DNA of 64,000 nucleotides from Rapana venosa (GCA_028751875.1 CM054135.1:67158747-67222746); one strand, 5' to 3'; positions 11,690 through 23,519 are shown, counted from the stretch's first letter. Numbers and translations are program-made. Notes: generated by a model not told the origin, from the sequence alone.

Positions 11690-12048
11690 GGAAGAAAGGC
11701 GGATGCAGAGACAGACAAGACAGACAGACTGACGGATAAACAGACGTAGCAGTGCTGACATTTGCCAAGGATGTATCAGGTAAAATCAATCTTCTCCTGT
11801 GTGAAAACATCGTAACTCCTTACCACACATAACACAAGGCAATACCGTCAGTGTAAACAACGTCTCTTTCCCATAGAACACATACTCGCTTACATTATCC
11901 CAAACACTCATAAGTCAATTTACTGCAACAAAACCTTTTCTTCAGAAAATTGTCTTCTCATCACGCTGTGCTGACTGTTCTTTTAAGTCTAGTTTCTTCC
12001 ATCACACACACGAAGTGTTGGTTGTGTGCATCAAGTTGGGTTGTTTTG
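11690..12048. other. Unassigned intron sequence
   Basis: No recognisable element. Confidence 0.5.
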
Positions 12049-12056
12049 CTTTATAT

Positions 12057-12122
<66 letters not shown>

Positions 12123-12140
12123 TATATATATATATTCTTT
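12049..12140. repeat. (TA)n microsatellite
   Basis: About 45 TA units with single breaks. Confidence 0.95.
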
Positions 12141-12490
12141 TCCCCTAGCTAGTCTTTCTTTTCCTTTAGTTTCTATTTCTCCGACTGCTGTTGCTGATGC
12201 CACTGTTATCCCAGTGGTGGTGCTCCTATTACAGCTCAATATCAGCAGTGATGAACACTGCGTTCATAGACGTCAAAAAGTATCCAGAAAATAGGGATTG
12301 GGATAGTACTGACAATACTGACGCGAGCTTCTCTTTGTGTAAGGAAAGAACGAATATGAAAAGTACAATCAGTGTGCAAAGACGACCAATCAGCAATGAA
12401 ACAAAGAAAAGCAGGACAACATAAGCTGTTTCCAACCATAAGTACTTTTGTATCATGTTTTTTAAGGAACATGTAACTAGAGTGTGCGCA

Positions 12491-13038
12491 CACACACATA
12501 AAAATACAAACACGAACGCACGCACCCCCCCCCCCCCCACACACACACACACCACACACCCCACACACACACCACACCACACAAACACACCACACACACA
12601 CAACACACACCACACACACACACCACACCACACATACACACACACACCACACACACACACACACATTTCTCTCTGCCAAGCGTGCCAACAACAAAAAATC
12701 AGAATTTTTTATTCATTTCTGTCACTCCACAAAAAAATATGTATGATCACCGCCCTCTCTCACTCCCCAACATCACACGCGGAAGAAAATCCAAGTCTGT
12801 GACGACACAGCACAGAAGACATCAGAAGACAACCCCAAAAACACAACAAATTCAACATCGAACAACACTTTCGTCATGACATTTTCCTTCCTCAAAACGC
12901 CTCCTCGTAAATTCTTCCCCTTTTCATACCTACCTTCGTGTTATTCTACACGAAGATTAATGACAAGACAAAGACACTAAGAGTCCAGATAACCTACAGT
13001 TTTTAGCAGCTAGAGTGCCAGCCACACACACACACACA

Positions 13039-13069
<31 letters not shown>

Positions 13070-13103
13070 CAACATACACACACACAACATACACACACAC
13101 ACC
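12491..13103. repeat. Two (CA)n arrays with (CCACA) interruptions
   Basis: 12491-12664 includes a 13-nt C-run and many CACCACA breaks; 13021-13103 is a second block. 12670-13015 between them holds no recognised feature. Confidence 0.9.
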
Positions 13104-13288
13104 ACCTCTCCCACCAAAGCGGAAGATATTACCTCTCTGGCTGCGCAATTCAGGACACGTAACACGGAAGATCGTCTGCTTCTCGCCTGTCAATACTTAC
13201 CTGCTTCCCCCCACCTTCAACACTTCTACGATACGCTACCAGCCTGCTAAAAGAGTGGATTTGTCATTTTTTTGTGTGTGTGTTGGAA

Positions 13289-13497
13289 AGAGAGACAGAC
13301 AGACAGACAGAGAGACAGAGACAGACAGAGAGAAAGAGACAGAGAGAGACAGAGACAGAGAAAGAAATACAGAGAGAGACAGACAGACAGAGAGAAGGAG
13401 ATACAGAGAGAGACACAGAGAGAGACAGACAGACAGACAGACAGAGAGATCCAGAGAGAGATCCAGAGAGAGAGACAGAGAGAGACTGACAGACATA
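13289..13497. repeat. (GACA)/(GAGA)n array
   Basis: Mixed AGAC and AGAG tetranucleotides with TCCA interruptions near 13450. Confidence 0.95.
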
Positions 13498-13499
13498 GA

Positions 13500-14540
13500 G
13501 ACGGGAGTTACACTGACATTTTCATATACGGTATTTTTGCGATCGAGGGCGCTATAACCAAGGCATCCTCCTCCAAGCAAACGTGATTTATATATATAGT
13601 ATACAGCGGTGTTGTTTTTGGTTTATTTTTTTAATATTTTTATATAGATTCCGCCAACACCGCCTCTGCTTCCTTCTTGTTTCTGTTGATTATTTCTGGC
13701 CGTTTCCCATAGCTAGACAGTGGAAAGACAGTATATCTGATGTTATAATATTATGTTATTGCTGGAACCAGCCAAATGGCGCTTGAGTAAGGACAGTCGA
13801 CAGCCTTTCTCAGATTTGATTTTGATGCTGGAACCGGCAGGGTTAGTGTTTGGCTTAGAAGCAGCGATTCTGAAATGTTATGTTACTGCTAGAACCAGTA
13901 CCAGTGTCTGAATGGGGATATCAATCATTATCATTTTGTTTTAAAATCCATTTTGCTGCTAGGGCCAGAAAAAGAAGAAGAAACAAACACAACAATCTTC
14001 CAACCCACAAACGGAGAACATAACATAGTTTACCTGTTAAAAGTCAACTCCTTCGTAACAGGTGAGAAGATGCCAAGCATCGATCAATGTTTAACAAAAA
14101 CCACAAAATAACAAACAAAATAACCGACAATCAATCGATTCTATAAATAATAAAAACGGACATGTTCAATTAAAACAGAGCCGTTTGAATACCTTAACGG
14201 CTCTCCTTCTTAAGGCACCACTTGATTGCATTGCTTTTGTGTCTGTCTTATTCATTTATTTATCTTGGAAGTGGACGGAACAAACGGCCCACTGTTGTGA
14301 CAACAAGCCATTAACATTCAGCTACAAACAGCATGACAGATGGTAATGATTCCAGCTCGGGGAAAAACGCAACAATTGTTTACTTGTTTGTTTGTTTGAT
14401 TTGTCTGTTTTCTGCCTTTGTTTCTTTGCTTGCTTAATACGAATAAACGGACAATAAAAGACAGTGAATCGAAAACGTAAACAGTTAGAACTGGCATTAA
14501 ACAGGTTAAAAAAAAGTGTGTCCCATAAAATAAGTGGTTG
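13500..14540. other. Unassigned intron block with spaced GCTGGAACC motifs
   Basis: The motif GCTGGAACCAGCC or a variant recurs at about 13760, 13830, 13887 and 13958. The rest is AT-rich and unrecognised. Confidence 0.4.
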
Positions 14541-14806
14541 TAGGGGAGCGAGGCATCAACGACCCCAGCTTCTCTAGGTGCCAGCATATTGAGGGTGGCG
14601 CCCATCTCCTCATCCTCGCTGCTTTACCTTCCCTGACCCTAAAAGGGCAGGTGCCCATATTTTAACAGCTGGGCTAACTAGGGGGCCTGTACTGAAGCCA
14701 AGGCGCGCAAACAGTCACCTGTCCACTTGGTAACCACGCTCAACGCTGCTTAACCTTAGCTGGGGGAAGCGAGTGCTCTGACCACTGAGCTATACCGTCC
14801 CCCACA
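14541..14806 (-). mobile_element. Composite SINE: tRNA-like A box joined to 5S rRNA-like segment
   Basis: The minus strand opens with ACGGTATAGCTCAGTGGTCA and GAGCACTCGCTTCC, a tRNA-type A-box region. Instead of an anticodon arm and B box it continues with GGTTAAGCAGCGTTGAGCGT, GGTTACCAAGTGGACAGGTG and ACTG (about 14708-14766). This order resembles the 5S rRNA stretch around its internal promoter (GTTAAGCAACGT...GGTTAGTACTTGG...GGTGAC). The remaining 3' part has no match I know and ends near GATGCCTCGCTCCCC. It is not a functional tRNA or 5S gene. Confidence 0.6.
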
Positions 14807-14967
14807 GCTAGAACACACATTAAACAACACATGTTCGTCACGTCTTCACTGCTTTCCTCGTGTGATTGGTCATACTAACCGGACGTTGTATCACCTACTT
14901 CAGAAAAATACAAGAGAAAAACCGCAAACCCAGGCTACAGAAAGATACGGCCAAATGAGCTTAACAG

Positions 14968-14988
14968 AGAGAGAGAGGGGGGGGGGAG

Positions 14989-15072
<84 letters not shown>

Positions 15073-15099
15073 AGGACAGAGACAGACAAAACACAAAGA

Positions 15100-15178
<79 letters not shown>
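14968..15178. repeat. (GA)n polypurine tract
   Basis: Two GA blocks separated by a short GACAGACAAAACACAAAG spacer. Confidence 0.95.
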
Positions 15179-15283
15179 GGGGAGACAGACAGATAAAGAG
15201 AGATAGAATGGGGGTCCGTTCACACATGAAAGAGAGAGAATGATTGAGACAGACAGACAGACAGGCAATCAGACAGATAGACA

Positions 15284-15398
<115 letters not shown>

Positions 15399-15613
15399 CT
15401 GACAGACAGACAGACAGACAATCCTGAAGCCTTTCATCGTGTTCAGAGACAAGACGCCAAAGTCCATTAGGCTTCAAAGAACAGGCCTCACACACAAATG
15501 GACAGGCTGCTTTTGTGCCATTCAAGACGTGCAAAGTTATCAAACCGGCTTTAAATATAAAATGGGCAAAGTATGATGAACAAATCAATAGCCCATGCCT
15601 TTCTCTGGTTTAC

Positions 15614-15617
<4 letters not shown>

Positions 15618-15693
<76 letters not shown>

Positions 15694-15710
15694 GAGAGAG
15701 AGAGAGAAGA
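15618..15710. repeat. (GA)n microsatellite
   Basis: Polypurine tract of about 90 nt. Confidence 0.95.
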
Positions 15711-15811
15711 ATATACTGTGAGAAAACCGCTCTTCAACGTGATGTTTTTAAATCACTGAATGAAAATAAACTGATGACAATGAAATGTAATCCCCCAAAG
15801 AAATCAAAATT

Positions 15812-15905
15812 CTTTAATACGTTCTTTTTTTTAAGAGATGAATGAAAATAAACACTGAATACCACTACCACCACCACCATCACCATCACCACCACCACCG
15901 CCGCC
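15812..15905 (+). repeat. Duplicated unit ending in (ACC)n, copy 1
   Basis: TAATACGTTCTTTTTTTT, then GAATGAAAATAAAC and ACCACC repeats. A related copy lies at 16900-16980, on the far side of two SINEs. Confidence 0.65.
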
Positions 15906-16077
15906 CAAAATTAACATAAGATTAATCATATTCAAATCATGTTCAATTTCGAAAAGGATTATTATTGTTGTTTTAATCATCATCGGTCACCTGAACTACC
16001 TAAACTGGTTTGAGGCGGAATAAAAGATATCAAAATAATGAATTAATACACAGTACGGTGTTATCTATGATACTGCA

Positions 16078-16430
16078 GGACGGGATAGCCTAGTGGTTAG
16101 AACATTGCGCTCGCAATCTAACGACCCGGGTTCGATTCCCGTTCAAGGGGATATTTTCCCCTGGAGTTAACATCAGTGCAGACTCCACTCTCCCCTAAAG
16201 TCTTTCGGATGAGACTATAAACCGAGGCCCCGTGTGCGAACGCACGCAGAACATCTTGCGCACACGTTAAATTCTGTTCCGCTTTTCGTACGAGTAGGCC
16301 ATTGTGTGCCGGTGGGAACGGATGACAAAATTTACGAAACCGCATACACACGGGGACTGGATGTAAAAAAGCACGTAAGTGCTTATTCCATTATCCTCGA
16401 TATAAACAAATAAAGAAATTTAAAAAATTT
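16078..16430 (+). mobile_element. V-type SINE, subfamily A, full length
   Basis: Head GGGATAGCCTAGTGGTTAGA (A box) and GGGTTCGATTCCC (B box); V-like core TCTTTCGGATGAGACTATAA and ACCGAGGCCCCGTG at 16200-16235; tail with the hairpin GCACGTAAGTGC, ATTCCATTATCCTCGATATA and an A-rich 3' end. This is the best reference copy of subfamily A in the window. Confidence 0.88.
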
Positions 16431-16559
16431 CCTATCACTGCTGCATCGATTTACTCTGTGTTGTACTGAGCTGCGGCAGAGGTGAAAGCCCTTAGTATGG
16501 CTTCTGTGGTCGTCGGGGCTCTAAACAACGAGATAAGCTTGTACTTTTGGGGTATCTTA

Positions 16560-16900
16560 TATTCTGTATAGCACTTTAAGTCACGGCAGATTTCTTCTGG
16601 ATGAAATTCGGGCTGCCCTTTTTCCTGGACAGCGCGTCGCCACAGCAACAGCGCCATCTTTTTTTCTTTTCTTTTTTTTAGTTGTATTTTCCTGTCTGCG
16701 CATGTATTTGTCTCCCTACCGGAGTTGCTTTTTTTTCTACAGATTTTTGCCAAGGACAACCCTCTTGTTGCCGTTAAGTTAGTTTACGTGTGCTAAACGC
16801 ATGCTGCACACAGGATCTCGGTTTATTGTCTCATGCAAAAGACTAGCACCCAGACAATCACTCATGGTTTAGTAGATGGGGGGAAAAATTCGGGCACAAA
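16560..16900 (-). mobile_element. V-type SINE, subfamily B, diverged and truncated
   Basis: Minus-strand matches to the subfamily B body (GACAACCCTCTTGTTGCCG read in reverse, AAGTCACGGCAGATTTCTTC in plus orientation) and to the V core. Both the tRNA head and the ATT tail are missing. Confidence 0.7.
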
Positions 16901-16980
16901 CTTCAATACGTTCTTTTTTATCAAGTTGAACGAAAATAAACTATAAGCACTAAATATCACCACCACCACCACCACCGCCT
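16900..16980 (+). repeat. Duplicated unit ending in (ACC)n, copy 2
   Basis: CAATACGTTCTTTTTTATC, GAACGAAAATAAAC and CACCACC repeats, matching 15812-15905. Confidence 0.65.
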
Positions 16981-17164
16981 CAGTACCAATCCATTAGAAA
17001 GATACTGAACTGCACTCTTTGGACTTGTCAGGTTATCTCTTGTGAAAACGTAAGACAGGAGTGGGAGGGAATGATTAAATAAGGTATGAGCGGGGAGGTC
17101 CTTGTTTGAATGCTGGTCCAGTGTGTCTTCTTCTTTGTTTACTGTATAGATGCAGCACCTTGGT

Positions 17165-17238
17165 GTGTGTGTATATGTGAGAGTGTGTGAGAGAGAGAAA
17201 GTGAGTGTGAGGGTGTTTGTGTGTGAGCGCGCGCGCGC

Positions 17239-17284
<46 letters not shown>

Positions 17285-17285
17285 G

Positions 17286-17345
<60 letters not shown>

Positions 17346-17376
17346 TGTGTGTGTGTTAGAGAGAGAGAGAGAATCT
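17165..17376. repeat. (GT)n-(GTGC)n-(GA)n compound array
   Basis: GT with a GCGCGC block, then about 16 GTGC units 17287-17346 and a short GA tract. Confidence 0.95.
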
Positions 17377-17662
17377 CCCTCGTTGAAAACCGCTTTCTTC
17401 ACCTAGTTATCTCAACAGGGAGGTTTGTTGTTGGTTGGTTGTTGTTGTTCAGAGTGGGAGTTGTTACTTTTTTTTTCTTCGTTTGGATGGATAGGCGGCT
17501 TTTTATTTTTGTTTTCTGAAAATGATTTATCACACAGGCTTTTCTGACGTACAATAATTGTATTTGTTACGGGAAACGAAATACGCTAGTACCAATCTGC
17601 GCCAGGAGATGAGTACAGAATTTTACCACATGAAAGTAAATATTACTTACATCTCTCACCCC

Positions 17663-17666
<4 letters not shown>

Positions 17667-17737
<71 letters not shown>

Positions 17738-17782
17738 TACATACACACACAGACACACACACACACACACACACACACACAT
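17667..17782. repeat. (CT)n-(CA)n microsatellite
   Basis: CT block, then CA with CATA breaks. Confidence 0.95.
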
Positions 17783-17961
17783 TCACGTTCTGAAAAAGTT
17801 TCGGATAGATGTAAAGGACTGAAAAACCTGCTGTTTTGAAACAGGGGACAATGTACTTATGATAAGACAAAGAATGGGTCAGACGCCAAACACAGGTGTC
17901 CTTGAAAAATTCACTTCAAGAGACAAGTTTATAAACTTCTTCTCCTGTGTAATAGGTGTGT

Positions 17962-18101
17962 AGGTGGATCGGTGGTCTAGAGGTAACGCGCCTGTCTAGA
18001 AAGCGAAAAGTCCGGGTCTGAAGTGTGCGGCGGTTCGTACCCCGTTTGGACCGGAAATTTTTCCCCCATCCATTAGACCATGAGTGGTGGTCTGGGCGCT
18101 A

Positions 18102-18132
<31 letters not shown>

Positions 18133-18421
18133 CGTGTGTTACACGTAATTATTTAGCGCACGTAAAAAAAACCCACGGCAACAAGAGAGTTGTCCCTGGC
18201 AAAATTCTTAGAAAAAAGCCACTCTGATAGGAAAACAAATACAGCTGCAGCAAAAAAAAAAAAAAAAAAAGGGTGAAAGGGTGGCGCAGCGCTAAGTGGC
18301 GACGCGTTCTCCCGCTCTCCCCGGGGAGAGCAGCCCGAAATAAAATCTGAGCGCTTTGATTTGTTGCTTTACAAGATTCAGCGCTATATAAATTCCATAC
18401 ATTATTATTATTATTATTAAT
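17962..18421 (+). mobile_element. V-type SINE, subfamily B, full length
   Basis: Head GATCGGTGGTCTAGAGGTAA with B-box-like GGTTCGTACCCC; core GGTCTGGGCGCTAGTCTTTC and GGATGAGACGATAAACCGAG; body with GAGAGTTGTCCCTGGCAAAA, a poly-A patch (18249-18268) and CTCCCCGGGGAGAGCAGCCC; tail GAGCGCTTTGATTTGTTGC, then AGCGCTATATAAATTCCATA with ATT repeats. Reference copy for subfamily B. Confidence 0.9.
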
Positions 18422-18432
18422 ACACAGTATAC

Positions 18433-18510
18433 TCTCAAATACACGCGCACACATACACACGCGCGCGCACGCGCGCGCACACACACACACATACACACAC
18501 ACTCACGTGC
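18433..18510. repeat. (CA)/(CG)n microsatellite
   Basis: Alternating CA and CG dinucleotides with Z-DNA potential, just past the SINE tail. Confidence 0.9.
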
Positions 18511-18734
18511 GCGCGCATAAATAGATAGTAATTATATATTATATTTTAGAGAGAGAGAAGACAGAATCGAGGGAGGGAGCAAGGAGAGACAGAAATACAG
18601 ACAGAAAAAGACACAGAGAGACGGACAGACAAGCCGACAGACAAAAATACAGGTAAAAGCAGAGAGACGTTGTCTTACATCAACTTTGAACAAACTTTTC
18701 AAAAGATATTTTACCTGGTCACTACGTACGCGAA

Positions 18735-19045
18735 CCCGAGACAGGGTGTGGATGAGAAAGACAGAAGGGGCAGTATGGGGCGGTGAATACGATCCCTAAG
18801 TCCTCTGGCCGAGACTATAGACCCAGGTGTGCAAACACATGCAGAACATCTTGCGCACACTATAACCCTGTAAAACTTGTTCCGCCTTCCAAATGAGTGG
18901 ACCATTCGTGCCGGTGGAAATGTATGACAAAATTGACAAAACTGCAAGCACGTGGTGATAGGATGTTTAAAACGAAAGCACACGAAAGTGTTTTCCATTA
19001 TCCTCCAAAATAACAAAAATAATTGAAACAGAATTGAAATAACAT
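18735..19045 (+). mobile_element. V-type SINE, subfamily A, strongly diverged
   Basis: Recognisable from CCGAGACTATAGACCCAGGT, ACATCTTGCGCACAC, GTGCCGGTGGAAATGTATGA and TTTTCCATTATCCTCC in the right order. The head is not recognisable. Confidence 0.7.
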
Positions 19046-19224
19046 CATTTCCTTTCCAAAAGAGTAACACAATCTTTGAATTCTATCTTATCGAGAGAAC
19101 CAAACAGGCAAACCGAATCAGCGCAGCATTCTCTATCAGAGATATGCAACGATAAACACAATCACAAACACATGCCCGCGCCAACACAAACACATACGCA
19201 CGTGTGCAAAGACGCGCGCCCGTG

Positions 19225-19244
19225 CACTCACACACACACGCGCA

Positions 19245-19314
<70 letters not shown>

Positions 19315-19324
19315 GCGCGCGCGA
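19225..19324. repeat. (CA)n-(CG)n microsatellite
   Basis: CA units end in about 12 pure CG dinucleotides (19300-19323). Confidence 0.95.
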
Positions 19325-19621
19325 GTAATAAAGTTTTTCCTGCACAGCTATTTCTTCAATAAGATAAAAGTTTTCGAAACATTCTTTAAGTTTTGCCTTT
19401 ATATTCGAAATCTGTCAAAAATATGAAAACAAAAATAGCATGACCGATCAACTAAAACTGTCACAATGAACAGCTCCCTACCCCTCCCCCCTTCTCTCTC
19501 TCTCTCTCTCTCTCCATCTAGTTTCAAGACCTACATCAGATCCGATAGTTAACTGTCAACAAGTCTCACTGCAACATCCCACACACCACACTGACAGGCA
19601 TAGTCAGATCCAGGCCCCATC

Positions 19622-19636
19622 AGGTCATCATGACCT
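19622..19636. promoter_or_regulatory. Perfect palindromic IR3 nuclear-receptor site (ERE consensus)
   Basis: The 15-bp sequence AGGTCATCATGACCT is an exact inverted repeat of AGGTCA with a 3-bp spacer, which is the consensus estrogen response element. It lies inside RAR intron 1, between a unique block and a (TG)n tract. Whether it is bound is unknown. Confidence 0.45.
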
Positions 19637-19649
19637 TCAACTCTGTGGT

Positions 19650-19657
19650 GTGTGTGT

Positions 19658-19735
<78 letters not shown>
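19650..19735. repeat. (TG)n microsatellite
   Basis: TG units starting about 13 bp right of the palindromic site at 19622. Confidence 0.95.
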
Positions 19736-19844
19736 GTCTGTCTTGTTTTGTTTTGTTTTGTTTAGTTCAATATCTATTCACTACATGGTGATTTAGACAC
19801 ACCCACATTCATACCAAATTGCAAAGTACGTGTTATTACACACC

Positions 19845-20270
<426 letters not shown>

Positions 20271-20464
20271 CAGCACTGAAACTGCAAACAATCCTACACA
20301 TTCCTTCATATCAATAGTCATAACCCATACTATAAATGCTTGAGTTAACTTTCAACACACAACAGAAGAAACATCAACCGAGGCAGCCAACAAATCATAT
20401 CACACAAAAGCACTAACCCAAAACCCCCAAACTGGGGAAAACAACACAACCCCCCACATAGCAC

Positions 20465-21445
20465 TGTTCACGCTGTGTGAGGCTCCTGTTCACACACTGT
20501 GAAGCTCCTGTTCACACACTGTGTCAGGCTCCTTCCTGTTCATATTCTGTGAGGCCCCTGTTCACACTCTCTGTGAGGCTCCAGTTCACACTCTCTGTGA
20601 GGCTCCAGTTCACAGTCTCTGTGAGGCTCCTGTTCATGCTCTCTGTCAGGCTCCTGTTCATGCTCTGTGTCAGGCTCCAGTTCACTCTCTCTGTGAGCTC
20701 CAGTTCACACTCTCTGTGAGGCTCCAGTTCACACTCTGTGAGCTCCAGTTCACACTCTCTGTGAGGCTCCTGTTCACTCTCTGTGAGGCTCCTGTTCATG
20801 CTCTGTCAGGCTCCTGTTCATGCTCTGTGAGGCTCCTGTTCACAGTCTCTGTGAGGCTCCTGTTCACACTCTCTGTGAGGCTCCTGTTCATGCTGTCAGG
20901 CTCCTGTTCATGCTCTCTGTCAGGCTCCTGTTCACACTCTCTGTGAGCTCCAGTTCACAGTCTCTGTGAGGCTCCTGTTCATGCTCTCTGTCAGGCTCCT
21001 GTTCATGCTCTGTGTCAGGCTCCAGTTCACTCTCTCTGTGAGCTCCAGTTCACACTCTCTGTGAGGCTCCAGTTCACACTCTGTGAGCTCCAGTTCACAC
21101 TCTCTGTGAGGCTCCTGTTCACTCTCTGTGAGGCTCCTGTTCATGCTCTGTCAGGCTCCTGTTCATGCTCTGTGAGGCTCCTGTTCACAGTCTCTGTGAG
21201 GCTCCTGTTCACACTCTCTGTGAGGCTCCTGTTCATGCTGTCAGGCTCCTGTTCATGCTCTCTGTCAGGCTCCTGTTCACACACTCTGAGGCTCCTGTTC
21301 ACACTCTCTGTGAGGCTCCTGTTCACACACTGTGTGGCTCCTGTTCATGCTCTGTCAGGCTCCTGTTCACAATCTCTGTGAAGCTCCTGTTCATGCTCTC
21401 TGTGTAGCTCCTGTTCACAATCTCTGTGAAGCTCCTGTTCACACA
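20465..21445 (+). repeat. 22-bp minisatellite with higher-order duplication
   Basis: Units of the type TGAGGCTCCTGTTCACACTC with length variants (GAGGCTCC/GAGCTCC, TGTTCA/AGTTCA). A block 20605-20938 is repeated almost unchanged at 20950-21283, a 345-bp offset. Open frames across it (RLLFTLSV-type periodic peptides) are repeat read-through. Confidence 0.95.
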
Positions 21446-21449
21446 ATTG

Positions 21450-22140
21450 ATCCTGCACATCAGCACATCTGCGTGTCTATCTCTCTCCGTTTGTCTTCTC
21501 TGTCACTGTTACAGCGACGACCCCCCACCCCCTTCTTCGGGAGGTTGAATGCTAATCCGCTCATAGGATTACCTGCGTCTGTCCTTAGTCCTCCTGAAGG
21601 TTTTCCCCCCTCCCCTCTGTGTCTGCTGTGTCAGTTTCTGTGTCTGTCGTCTGCCGCCGAACTGACGGGCCAGAAAATTCAGGGATCAGGATGGTAAGGC
21701 TGGAAGAAGAGCCAGCGCTGGAGAGACGATTCGGTGCATTTTAGAGTAGAATGGCGATAGACAGGCAACAATACGGATTTTCCATGTTGTTGTTGTCTGT
21801 TTTGTTGTTTTTGTTGTTGATTTGTTTTGGTATTCGGTGGGTTTGTTTTTTTTTTTAAACAATGATCAACATACTTAAGTGTAGCATATCAATAAAAGAG
21901 CAACCAATAGGTTGTGTTGTGTTTTTTTTTGTTTTGAATATCAATAATTAATGGATTCTGATTATCAGTGTAGAATATCAGTAAAGAAGCAACCTACCAC
22001 TTGGTGTTTTTTCTCTGTTTTTGTCAGTTTTAAAATATCAATGATCAATAAACTCAGATTTTTAGAGTAGCACATCAGTAGGTGTGTAACAAATTGTGGG
22101 AGGTTGTTTTTCAAGTTTTGAACATCAATATTCAGTAAAC
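21450..22140. other. Unassigned intron sequence
   Basis: Around 21860-22110 a phrase of the type ATCAATAATTAATG / TAGCATATCAATAAAAGAGC recurs three times about 85-90 bp apart, a diverged tandem repeat. No gene recognised. Confidence 0.45.
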
Positions 22141-22146
22141 TTGGAT

Positions 22147-22166
22147 TGTGTGTGTGTGTTTGTTTA

Positions 22167-22246
<80 letters not shown>
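22147..22246. repeat. (GT)n microsatellite
   Basis: GT units run up to the 3' end of the SINE at 22247. Confidence 0.95.
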
Positions 22247-22249
<3 letters not shown>

Positions 22250-22448
22250 ATATCGAGGAGAATGGAATAAGCACTCATGTGCTTTTTTACATCCAGTCCC
22301 TGTGTGTATGTGGTTTTGTAAATTTTGTCATCTGTTCCCACCGGCACACAATGGCCTACTCTTTCGAAAAGTGGAACAGGATTTAACGTGTGCGCAAGAT
22401 GTTCTGCATGCGTTCGCACACGGGGCCTCGGTTTATAGTCTCATCCGA

Positions 22449-22451
<3 letters not shown>
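22247..22451 (-). mobile_element. V-type SINE, subfamily A, half copy between two GT arrays
   Basis: The minus strand holds the V core (CGGATGAGACTATAAACCGA-like, at the 22440 end) through the tail (GCACTTATTCC-type, CTCGATATA at 22247). The tRNA head is missing: homology stops at CCGAAG (about 22450), where a second (GT)n begins. Confidence 0.85.
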
Positions 22452-22527
<76 letters not shown>

Positions 22528-22528
22528 T
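22451..22528. repeat. (GT)n microsatellite
   Basis: It begins exactly where the SINE core breaks. Confidence 0.95.
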
Positions 22529-22928
22529 AATACAGAGAGAGAGTGAGGACAGAGGCCGAAACAGACAGGCAAAATCGTTCAACGTTTTATCCGTTTTCAA
22601 GGTCTTCAAGTAATCTTCTTAGTACAGTGAACGATACATCCTTTTTAAAGAAAGACAGCGAGAGAGAGAAGCAGCAAGGCCAAGTTCACGTGTCACGCGC
22701 TCATAGTCACTGATGCTGGTTCCAGACTGATTAAAAAAGACTGAATAATTGAAAGGATGCCAGGGTTCAAAGATGGCCTCTTTTAGAAAATGGAAGCACA
22801 AGTCACTAACAACTCCTATTCAACCAAGTCTAAAAGATTAGGAGATTTTTTCACAGAGAATCTAGTATTAGTCGGCATTCGTGCCGGGAGCTCGATTCTG
22901 CGCGTACGTGCAGATGAATGCGCGTGCG

Positions 22929-22951
22929 CTCTCTCTCTCTGTCTCTCTCTG

Positions 22952-23002
<51 letters not shown>

Positions 23003-23136
23003 GGATGAAAAAAAGCACACGAGTTCTTATTCCATTATCCTAGAAAAAAAGAACAAAATGTGCGCGCGCGCGTGCGTGCGTGTGTGCATGCGTGTGTACG
23101 TGCGTGTGTGTGTACGTGCGCGAGCGCGCGCGTACA
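22929..23136. repeat. (CT)n, SINE tail remnant, (CG)/(GTGC)n
   Basis: CT block 22929-22998. Then 22999-23055 is a subfamily A tail remnant (GACTGGATG, AAAAGCACAC, CTTATTCCATTATCCT). Then alternating CG/GTGC 23059-23136. Confidence 0.8.
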
Positions 23137-23519
23137 TGATCGTCAAAGTGATATACTGGCCTTCCTTACTTTCTGTACATTCTGGTAGGTTTGTGTTATA
23201 ACTTGAATTCAAACAAAACGATGAATTTCAAATCAAGATGAAAATGGTTGATCAGTGACCATGTGAGTTAAGGCAACAAACAGAAGTCGATCGAACACGC
23301 ACCCAAACAGTTTATCGCTTAACAAAAATTTGCTAACAGTATTTTTTTCATAGGAGAAACAAATACGTCAACAAACCAAACCGAAAAGAATTAGTGGCCT
23401 CTCAACCTTGGACAACACGCTGGTCAAGCTTTGGAAGTAAGAAACACCTGTACTGCATGCAGTCAGTAAGACTGTTCTGTGGTGGAAATTAATTATCATG
23501 GTGTACACATTCAGTTGTG

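Noticed and set aside
14708..14766. 5S rRNA gene
   Set aside because: Only the middle third resembles 5S and it is fused to a tRNA-like head.
16078..16150. tRNA gene
   Set aside because: A and B boxes are present but the cloverleaf stems do not pair and the copy continues into a SINE core; the same head recurs in several copies.
20465..21445. Leucine-rich-repeat-like periodic protein
   Set aside because: The 22-residue period is a product of a 22-bp DNA repeat in any frame; no start context or flanking exon.
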